Part shown: in pieces, positions 1-5,812 of the stretch
Layout of the letters: each line of letters begins with the position of its first letter
How positions within the stretch are numbered: position 1 is the stretch's first letter
Assembly: GCA_030590265.1 (NCBI GenBank)
Contig: JAUUYW010000200.1
Coordinates: 1-6,318 of the forward strand
Origin: Candidatus Krumholzibacteriia bacterium
GTDB lineage: Bacteria > Krumholzibacteriota > Krumholzibacteriia > LZORAL124-64-63
Length of the DNA: 6,318 nt
Direction: 5' to 3'
Notes under the pieces: generated by a model
Database searches by the model: none
Seen by the model: only the letters and a program-made list of their open reading frames with translations
What the model was told of the DNA's origin: nothing
Program-made: the position numbers and the translations under genes

Positions 1-1238
1 AATACGAAAAACCACAAGTCTGCCAAAGTTGCCATGACAACATTTACCAGCAGTGGTCCCAGGCCATGATGAGCCAGGCCTTCACCCATGATTGGGATGA
101 GATCGAATACTTTGAGTTGGCCGTTCCCCATGCGGAAAAGGATGAGATTGTGGCTGAGGTCAAGCATGGTTGCAACGGTTGCCACGCGCCAACCTCTTTC
201 CTGGCCGGCGATACCCCTCCTCCACGACCGGAGGAAAACAGCCGCGCCAACGAATCAGTGCATTGCGACCATTGCCATTCCGTCACGGGTTTTGAGGGAG
301 AAATTCCCCACAATTTCAATTGGGTGAGTGAGCCAGGCCGATTGAAAAAAGGTCCCAAGCCAGGCGTGGAATCTCCTCATCACGATACCGTGGAAAACGA
401 GTTTATCAAGACCGGAGATTTTTGTGGAACCTGCCACAACGAAATGAGCCCCTATGGTATCTGGGTCAAATCCACTCACCTGGAGTGGAAAGAAGGTCCC
501 TACTACGAACAAGGAGTGCACTGCCAGGATTGCCACATGCCCAAGGCCATGGGCCGATCAGCTAAAATGGGTGAAGAAGGCATGATCGCCCAGCACCTCT
601 TCCATGGCGCCCACGATCCCGGCAAACTGAACGGTGCCATCGAAATGCGCATGAATCCCCTGGAACGGGAAATCGAATACGATGGCTCCGCGGTGATCAA
701 TGTCCAACTCTTCAACGGCAAATGTGGTCACAAGGTGCCCAGTGGATCAGTGGAAGACCGCATCATGTGGTTGCATGTGACGGCCACTGACAGCGAGGGA
801 AAAACCTGGCATCTGCCCGTGGATCCCAAGGGTTTTGAAGGTGAAGAATTCACCATCGCGGCCGACGTTCTGGCTTATCAGGACATGGGGATCGCCAAGA
901 ACATCCCCGATTTTGAAGGTGTCCAACGTGATGGTGTTCCGGTGGGTGATCGCATCTTCCGCATGGCCTACTTCGACCCCCAGGGCCGCATGACTATCCA
1001 GCAATGGAACACTAAAAGTTTAGGTGTTGATTACCGCATTGGCCCCCGCGAGACCAAGGTGGAAACGTTCACCTGGGATATGCCAGATGACATTGCCTAC
1101 GGACCAGTCCGGCTGGATGCCGTTCTCAAATACCAGCGGTTGATAACACCGGTAGCCGAATATCTAGGCGTGCCGGCAGAAGAATCCGAAGCCCAGATCA
1201 TCAACACAGCCACCACCACTTTCGAAGTTTACGAATAA
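1..1238 (+). CDS. Multiheme c-type cytochrome, 3' part (5' end outside window)
   Basis: This is a periplasmic or surface electron carrier binding several covalent c-type haems. The frame is open to the left edge, and the first full codon is at base 3. Five CXXCH sites are visible: CQSCH (21-35), CNGCH (171-185), CDHCH (264-278), CGTCH (423-437) and CQDCH (522-536). All lie in the first 178 of 411 visible residues. The remaining part has no CXXCH and looks beta-rich. It contains GHKVPSG (726-746), resembling the GHxFPTG motif seen in cytochrome c554-like multiheme proteins, where I infer the histidine may ligate a haem. An ATG at 66 is not the start, because the first haem site lies upstream in the same frame. 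Signal peptide and total haem count cannot be seen. The gene ends 12 bases before the cytochrome-porin gene, so the two are probably co-transcribed. The class is clear; the exact family and redox partner are not. An enzymatic role cannot be excluded. Confidence 0.9.
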   Translation, partial: YEKPQVCQSCHDNIYQQWSQAMMSQAFTHDWDEIEYFELAVPHAEKDEIVAEVKHGCNGCHAPTSFLAGDTPPPRPEENSRANESVHCDHCHSVTGFEGEIPHNFNWVSEPGRLKKGPKPGVESPHHDTVENEFIKTGDFCGTCHNEMSPYGIWVKSTHLEWKEGPYYEQGVHCQDCHMPKAMGRSAKMGEEGMIAQHLFHGAHDPGKLNGAIEMRMNPLEREIEYDGSAVINVQLFNGKCGHKVPSGSVEDRIMWLHVTATDSEGKTWHLPVDPKGFEGEEFTIAADVLAYQDMGIAKNIPDFEGVQRDGVPVGDRIFRMAYFDPQGRMTIQQWNTKSLGVDYRIGPRETKVETFTWDMPDDIAYGPVRLDAVLKYQRLITPVAEYLGVPAEESEAQIINTATTTFEVYE

Positions 1239-1242
1239 GGAG
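1237..1242 (+). promoter_or_regulatory. Ribosome binding site of the cytochrome-porin gene
   Basis: AAGGAG overlaps the last two bases of the upstream cytochrome stop codon (TAA, 1236-1238) and sits 8 bases before the ATG at 1251. This spacing fixes the start and suggests translation directly after the upstream gene on one transcript. Confidence 0.8.
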
Positions 1243-1250
1243 CCGGCACC

Positions 1251-2432
1251 ATGAAATTCCAGAACTCTTTCGTCATTTCACTGCTGATCGTGGTCAGTCT
1301 GGCCATCATCATGCCCCAGACTGCAGAGGCCATACCCGCTTTTGCACGAACGCATAAACTGAGTTGCTCCACCTGCCATGCGCCCTTTCCCCGTCTGAAA
1401 CCATTCGGTGCGGAATTTGCAGGCAACGGATTCACCATTCCCGAGTCGGAAAAAGAGCGGGATTTCATCAGTGCCGGCGATGACCTTCTCAAGCTGAACA
1501 AAACTTTCCCAATAGCGGCACGCTTCGATGCCTATGCCTTGTTTGACAGCGATTCCGACGTGACTGCTGATCTGCAAACACCCTGGGCCCTGAAGTTGCT
1601 TTCAGGCGGAACCCTGGCCAAGAATGTGGGCTACTATTTCTACTTCTTCATGGATGAACGAGGAGAAGTTGCGGGTATTGAAGACGCCTATGTTCACTTC
1701 AACAACATCGGCGGTGTGCCTTTCGACATCATGATTGGTCAGTTCCAGACCTCGGATCCCCTGATGAAACGCGAACTGCGATTGACCTACGAGGACTACA
1801 ACATTTACCGCACCAAGGTTGGAGATTCGAACATTGACCTCACCTACGACCGGGGAATCATGGTGACCTACGACATTGAATCCACCGGAACCGGCCTGGT
1901 CGGCATGTTGGTCAACGGTAATGGGAAACCCGATGCGGGTGATGACCGAAAGTTCGACACCGACAATTTCAAAAACTTCGGTTTCCGCCTTATCCAGTCC
2001 ATAGGTGATCCTTTGAGCCTGGGATACTTCTTCTACAGTGGCCAGGAAATGGACCTCAATGCGGGCAGCGCCAAAAACAAGGTCACTTTCCACGGGCCTG
2101 ATTTTGTTTTGGGCAATGGAATGTTTGACCTGACTTTCCAGTATTTGTTCCGCAAGGACACGGATCCTGAATTCACGGGTGTTGATACGGATGTGGAAAC
2201 CCAGGGTCTGGTAGCTGAACTGGTTTTTTCACCCCAGCGTGACAAGTCGCGGCAGTACTACACCCTGCTCTACAACCAAATCGATTCCGATTCCGATGCC
2301 GACGATTACGAAACCATCACCGTTGGTATCACACACTTGATCGCCCGGAATGTGCGCGGGACACTGGAATACACCCGAAATGTGGAATTGGAAACAGACC
2401 GTGGCGTGATTGGTCTGGTTACCGCTTTTTAA
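1251..2432 (+). CDS. Outer-membrane monohaem cytochrome-porin fusion (Cyc2-like)
   Basis: The 393-residue protein probably carries electrons through the outer membrane by one haem set at the end of a beta-barrel. Residues 1-27 form a signal peptide, with hydrophobic core 7-21 and probable cleavage after AEA. Directly after it comes PAFARTHKLSCSTCH (haem C39, C42, H43; bases 1365-1379), then PRLKPFGAEF and NGF. This order, an FxR block, CXXCH, P-x-L-x-x-FG and an NG[FY] block, is that of fused cytochrome-porins such as the iron oxidase Cyc2. The remaining roughly 330 residues alternate polar and hydrophobic residues, are rich in Tyr, Phe, Gly and Asp, and end in Phe393, as expected for a BAM-assembled barrel. 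Length fits the Cyc2 class, near 400 residues or somewhat more. Start supported by AAGGAG 8 bases upstream. It pairs with the multiheme cytochrome upstream. It could instead belong to an uncharacterised monohaem porin group with another substrate; electron direction is not shown by sequence. Confidence 0.8.
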   Translation: MKFQNSFVISLLIVVSLAIIMPQTAEAIPAFARTHKLSCSTCHAPFPRLKPFGAEFAGNGFTIPESEKERDFISAGDDLLKLNKTFPIAARFDAYALFDSDSDVTADLQTPWALKLLSGGTLAKNVGYYFYFFMDERGEVAGIEDAYVHFNNIGGVPFDIMIGQFQTSDPLMKRELRLTYEDYNIYRTKVGDSNIDLTYDRGIMVTYDIESTGTGLVGMLVNGNGKPDAGDDRKFDTDNFKNFGFRLIQSIGDPLSLGYFFYSGQEMDLNAGSAKNKVTFHGPDFVLGNGMFDLTFQYLFRKDTDPEFTGVDTDVETQGLVAELVFSPQRDKSRQYYTLLYNQIDSDSDADDYETITVGITHLIARNVRGTLEYTRNVELETDRGVIGLVTAF

Positions 2433-2437
2433 ATTTC

Positions 2438-2470
2438 GAAAGGGGAAAGGAAACATTCCTTTCCCCTTTC
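2438..2470 (+). terminator. Perfect 15-bp hairpin after the cytochrome-porin gene
   Basis: The arms 2438-2452 and 2456-2470 are exact reverse complements around the triloop ACA, starting 5 bases after the stop codon. The left arm is all purine and the right arm all pyrimidine. The position suits transcription termination or 3'-end protection of the cytochrome transcript. No T-run follows on either strand, so it is not a textbook intrinsic terminator; it may reduce rather than block read-through into the sensor gene. Confidence 0.55.
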
Positions 2471-2481
2471 CGTCCTGATCA

Positions 2482-2502
2482 GAACGCAGCACACCAGCGT
2501 TC
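2482..2502 (+). other. Small inverted repeat upstream of the sensor gene
   Basis: GAACGC (2482-2487) and GCGTTC (2497-2502) form a 6-bp inverted repeat around a 9-base spacer, ending 5 bases before the purine-rich ribosome binding site. It could be an RNA stem in the leader or an operator half-site pair. An 8-bp palindrome, CTGATCAG (2475-2482), abuts it. Short repeats like these also occur by chance. No convincing -35/-10 promoter was recognised in this gap. Confidence 0.25.
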
Positions 2503-2507
2503 GATTT

Positions 2508-2515
2508 AGAAGGAG
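2508..2515 (+). promoter_or_regulatory. Probable Shine-Dalgarno for the sensor gene, unusual spacing
   Basis: AGAAGGAG is the best Shine-Dalgarno match in the gap, but 18 bases separate it from the ATG at 2534, longer than the usual 5-10. No ATG, GTG or TTG lies in frame between them. This leaves the sensor start uncertain: see the weaker site at 2562-2566. Confidence 0.5.
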
Positions 2516-2533
2516 CTACGAACCAGACAAGAC

Positions 2534-5500
2534 ATGAACTCCGTTACCAAGTGCATGGGATGGGAGAAAGTTATCATGTCATTTATTATTTTTTTGGTCA
2601 TTGTGCTTTTTGCAGCGGCGCCGGCAACTTCCATCGCCCAAAACGACCACATCATTTTCACACAGATTTCCATTGAAGACGGCCTGAGCCAAAGCATCGT
2701 CTCGTGCATCATCCAGGACCACCAGGGGTTCATGTGGTTTGGCACCGAGGATGGGCTCAACCGATATGACGGATATGACATCAAAATTATTCGTCACGAG
2801 CCGGATAATCCCAACAGTTTGAGCTATAACGAAATCCTGTGCATCCTTGAGGACAGCCAGGGTTTCATGTGGATTGGAACCTTCAACGGAGGATTGAACC
2901 GGTATGACCCGGCAACCCGCGAGTTCAAACATTTCCGAAATGATCCCTTTGATGCCTCATCCCTTAGCCATGACATCGTGCGGGCCGTTCATGAAGACCG
3001 AGCTGGAAACATCTGGGTTGGCACAGACGACGGGTTGAATGTTCTTGATCGAGCCACTGGTCAGTTCAGCCGGTATTTTCACGATCCAAACGACCCCGGC
3101 TCCATCAGTCACAATGCGATTCTGAATATCCTGGAAGACACACAGGGAACACTTTGGGTGGGAACAAATGGTGGCGGGTTGAACCGTCGGGATATGGGTG
3201 CAACTGGGTTTGACCACTACGAAGCAACCCTTGACGATGGCAACTGCCTCGGCCATCAAGCAATTCGGTCTCTTTTCGAAGATCGATCCGGAGCAATGTG
3301 GGTTGGAACAGATGGCGGTGGCCTTGTAAGAGTCAGTCCCGATCGCAAGACCCATTCTTGTTACCTGCACGACCCTGATGACCTGTCATCACTTAGTAAT
3401 AATCAGGTCTATTCCATTTTTGAAGACCAAAACGGAACAATCTGGATCGGCACCGACGGCGGCGGGTTGGCACGCATGAACACGCGGACAGGCTCCTTTA
3501 AGACCTACGTCAACAACCCCAACGACAACTCAAGCATCACCTATAATCAGATTCGCTCCATATTCGAAGACCGCTCCGGCGTGATTTGGATCGGCACCTA
3601 CGGAGGTGGTGTGAACCACTTTGACGGCAAGCGCAAAGCCTTTCAACTCTACAAACCCGACCCAAATGATACCAACAGCCTCAGCCATGACATCATTTGG
3701 TCCATCTGTGAAAATGCCCAGGGCGATCTCTGGATTGGCACCCACGGTGGCGGACTGGATTACCTCAACCGGAGCAACGGCCAGTATTCCAACTTCCGCC
3801 ATGACCCGGACAATCCCAACAGCCTTAGTCATGATGTAGTGAGAATAGTTATTGAGGACCGGAATGGATTGCTGTGGCTGGGGACCAATGGAGGCGGCGT
3901 CTGCACCCTGGACCCATCGACAGGTAATTTTCAAAATTTCCGGCATGACCCCCTAAACCCGAGTAGTCTCAGCCATGACCAGATAAGATCCATATTCGAG
4001 GATGGTGACGGTAAAATCTGGGTGGGACCCAATGGAGGTGGTTTGAATCGTCTGGACAGAACCACCGGAAAGTTCACCCGCTACCAGCATGATCCGTCAG
4101 ATTCGACCAGTTTGAGCAATGACTATGTGCGGACCATTTTCGAAGATTCACGAGGATTTTTTTGGCTGGGAACCCAAGGAGGTGGCCTGGAAAGATTGAA
4201 CCGAAAAACTGGAGAGTTCAGTCACATGCTTCACATTCCGGGTGACCACAATTCCCTGAGCAATGATTTTATTTTTTCCATTTTCGAGGATCGGGATCAC
4301 ATCCTTTGGTTGGGCACCTGGGGTGGTGGTTTGAATCGTTTTGATGTGGCCAAAAATACTTTCACACACTTTACTACCCGGGATGGTTTAGCCAGCAACG
4401 CCATCTATGGCGTTCTCCAGGATGAGGCTGGTCAATTATGGATGAGCACCAACAACGGTTTGTCTCGCTTTGATCCAAAAACAGGCCTCTTCAAAAGCTA
4501 CAATGTGGAAGATGGCCTTCAGAGCAACGAATTCAATGGCGGGGCCTATCTCTGCGGCCCTGATGGTGAAATGTTTTTCGGTGGCATCCACGGATTCAAT
4601 TCCTTTTTTCCAGACATGATCAAAGACAGCCCTGTTCCACCTCCCATTGCCATCACTTCCTTTTTGAAGATGAACCAGGAATTCCGCTTCAGTCGCCCCA
4701 TCGACAGGCTCGAACAAATTACAATCTCTCATCATGACTTCATCTTCTCTTTTGAATTTGCCGCCCTGGACTTCAGTGCTCCGGGCAAGAACCAGTACGC
4801 CTACATGATGGAAGGTCTGCACGAAAACTGGATTGCCACCGGTCCCAACAAAAGATCAGCCACTTTCACCACCCTGGCCCCCGGCAAGTACCGGTTCCGG
4901 GTCATCGGCACAAACAACGATGGGGTCTGGAATAAGGAAGGCACGAGTGTTGATATTGTTATTACTCCCCCTTTTACGCGAACTTGGTGGTTCCGCACTC
5001 TGGTCATTCTCACTATTGTAGGATTAGCTGTATTCTTCTTTCGCTGGCGAATCAACAACGTGCGAATTTCTTCGGAATTGCAAACAGCTCGCACTGCTCA
5101 GATGGGTATCATGCCCCAGTCGGATCCCGACTTGAGGGGAATGGACATCTCCGGGATCTGTATTCCTGCCTATGAAGTTGGGGGCGATTTTTACGATATT
5201 TTCTGGCAGGACAGAGAAAAGACCCACCTCGGTGTTGCGGTGGGTGATGTCTCCGGCAAGGCCATGAAGGCGGCCATGGTGGCTGTTCTTTCCAGTGGCA
5301 TGGTTTATTGTGGAGCGGACAAATGCAGGCTTCCGAGTGCCTTGTTCAAACAATTGAACCGGTCCCTGTTTGCCAAAACAGATGAGTCAATGTTCACCGC
5401 CCTGTGTTTCCTTTCCATCGATGTGGAGAGTCGGGAGATCACCTATTCCCTGGCAGCCATGGAACCGCCTGTTTTAGTTGCCGAGGGTAATTCGCTCCTG

Positions 5501-5806
5501 CTGGAGGACGCCCGGATGGGGCTGCCACTAGGTGCTTTTGACGATGCTGAATTCCAGGACAATCATTTTCAGATGGCCTCCGGACAAGTGTTGGTGCTTT
5601 ACACTGACGGTGTAATTGAAGCTCGCAACAAGGCAGAAGAATTCTATGACGACCATCGGCTATTGGCACTGTTGGACAAGGTTCCCGTAGAAGATTATTC
5701 GGCGCTCGAAATCAGGGAAAAAATCGTCGATGATGTGCGGCAATTCACCGGCGGCACACTCCAGCATGACGACATGACTCTGGTGGTCATCAAGGCCACG
5801 GGATAG
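2534..5806 (+). CDS. Transmembrane Reg_prop propeller sensor with PP2C/SpoIIE phosphatase output
   Basis: This inner-membrane receptor senses a periplasmic signal and dephosphorylates Ser/Thr on a cytoplasmic partner, typically an anti-anti-sigma (STAS) protein. Domain order in 1090 residues: signal sequence (core 16-30, cleavage likely after SIA at 35); about 14 Reg_prop blades (66-695) marked by WxGT-type motifs with Trp at 68, 113, 161, 208, 256, 304, 352, 400, 448, 496, 544, 592 and 636 plus a degenerate last copy near 682; Y_Y_Y domain (about 748-811); membrane helix (about 819-837); linker helix ELQTARTAQ (848-856); SpoIIE/RsbU-type PP2C domain (about 870-1087). The metal-binding acidic motifs are intact: GGDFYD (Asp885, Asp888), GDVSGK (Asp905), YTDG (Asp1025) and HDDMT (Asp1079, Asp1080), so it should be active. 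Fourteen blades plus Y_Y_Y match the sensor half of hybrid two-component systems, but no kinase, receiver or DNA-binding domain follows. ATG 2534 is used here; ATG 2576 is possible. Ligand and target are unknown. Confidence 0.92.
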   Translation: MNSVTKCMGWEKVIMSFIIFLVIVLFAAAPATSIAQNDHIIFTQISIEDGLSQSIVSCIIQDHQGFMWFGTEDGLNRYDGYDIKIIRHEPDNPNSLSYNEILCILEDSQGFMWIGTFNGGLNRYDPATREFKHFRNDPFDASSLSHDIVRAVHEDRAGNIWVGTDDGLNVLDRATGQFSRYFHDPNDPGSISHNAILNILEDTQGTLWVGTNGGGLNRRDMGATGFDHYEATLDDGNCLGHQAIRSLFEDRSGAMWVGTDGGGLVRVSPDRKTHSCYLHDPDDLSSLSNNQVYSIFEDQNGTIWIGTDGGGLARMNTRTGSFKTYVNNPNDNSSITYNQIRSIFEDRSGVIWIGTYGGGVNHFDGKRKAFQLYKPDPNDTNSLSHDIIWSICENAQGDLWIGTHGGGLDYLNRSNGQYSNFRHDPDNPNSLSHDVVRIVIEDRNGLLWLGTNGGGVCTLDPSTGNFQNFRHDPLNPSSLSHDQIRSIFEDGDGKIWVGPNGGGLNRLDRTTGKFTRYQHDPSDSTSLSNDYVRTIFEDSRGFFWLGTQGGGLERLNRKTGEFSHMLHIPGDHNSLSNDFIFSIFEDRDHILWLGTWGGGLNRFDVAKNTFTHFTTRDGLASNAIYGVLQDEAGQLWMSTNNGLSRFDPKTGLFKSYNVEDGLQSNEFNGGAYLCGPDGEMFFGGIHGFNSFFPDMIKDSPVPPPIAITSFLKMNQEFRFSRPIDRLEQITISHHDFIFSFEFAALDFSAPGKNQYAYMMEGLHENWIATGPNKRSATFTTLAPGKYRFRVIGTNNDGVWNKEGTSVDIVITPPFTRTWWFRTLVILTIVGLAVFFFRWRINNVRISSELQTARTAQMGIMPQSDPDLRGMDISGICIPAYEVGGDFYDIFWQDREKTHLGVAVGDVSGKAMKAAMVAVLSSGMVYCGADKCRLPSALFKQLNRSLFAKTDESMFTALCFLSIDVESREITYSLAAMEPPVLVAEGNSLLLEDARMGLPLGAFDDAEFQDNHFQMASGQVLVLYTDGVIEARNKAEEFYDDHRLLALLDKVPVEDYSALEIREKIVDDVRQFTGGTLQHDDMTLVVIKATG
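2562..2566 (+). promoter_or_regulatory. Alternative ribosome binding site (GGGAG) for an internal sensor start
   Basis: GGGAG lies 9 bases before an in-frame ATG at 2576, giving a protein beginning MSFIIFLVIVLF. That start has good spacing and begins directly at the signal-peptide hydrophobic core, but it lacks the positively charged n-region that the 2534 start supplies (Lys6, Lys12). Either start leaves the mature protein unchanged. Confidence 0.35.
3149..4300 (+). repeat. Eight in-phase 144-bp units coding Reg_prop blades
   Basis: Within the sensor gene, residues 206-589 form eight consecutive units of exactly 48 residues (144 bases), each following the pattern [hydrophobic]-W-x-G-T/P-x-GGG-[LV], then HDP-like, SLS-like and FED-G-like blocks. 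Flanking blades have spacings of 44-48 residues. The units differ widely at DNA level, in codons as well as amino acids, so this is an old protein repeat under structural constraint rather than a recent DNA amplification. Confidence 0.9.
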
Positions 5807-5812
5807 TTTTTT
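5783..5812 (+). terminator. Possible weak terminator of the sensor gene
   Basis: GTGGTC (5783-5788) pairs with GGCCAC (5794-5799) through a 5-base loop, with one G-T wobble. Six T residues follow at 5807-5812, directly after the stop codon. The 7-base gap between stem and T-run is longer than normal and the stem lies inside coding sequence, so support is modest. No matching T-run serves the convergent permease gene. Confidence 0.3.

Noticed and set aside
66..1238. Multiheme cytochrome starting at the ATG at 66
   Set aside because: The same frame is open upstream to the window edge and contains a haem site (CQSCH, 21-35), so the true start is outside the window.
1602..2093. 163-codon antisense reading frame inside the cytochrome-porin gene
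   Set aside because: No recognisable domain or ribosome site; the opposite strand encodes a clear signal peptide, haem site and barrel.
1251..2432. MtrB/PioB-type porin
   Set aside because: That family is usually much larger, near 700 residues, and carries no haem itself; this protein has a single CXXCH after its signal peptide and is 393 residues long.
2957..3946. Antisense reading frames of 137-138 codons across the sensor gene
   Set aside because: They share recurring peptides only because they mirror the 144-bp blade repeats on the other strand.
3149..4300. CRISPR array or DNA satellite
   Set aside because: The repeats are 144 bases, diverged at DNA level, lack spacers and encode protein blades in frame.
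5048..5806. Histidine kinase or receiver domain after the membrane helix
   Set aside because: No H-box, ATP-binding G boxes or receiver Asp pattern; the motifs are those of a PP2C/SpoIIE phosphatase.
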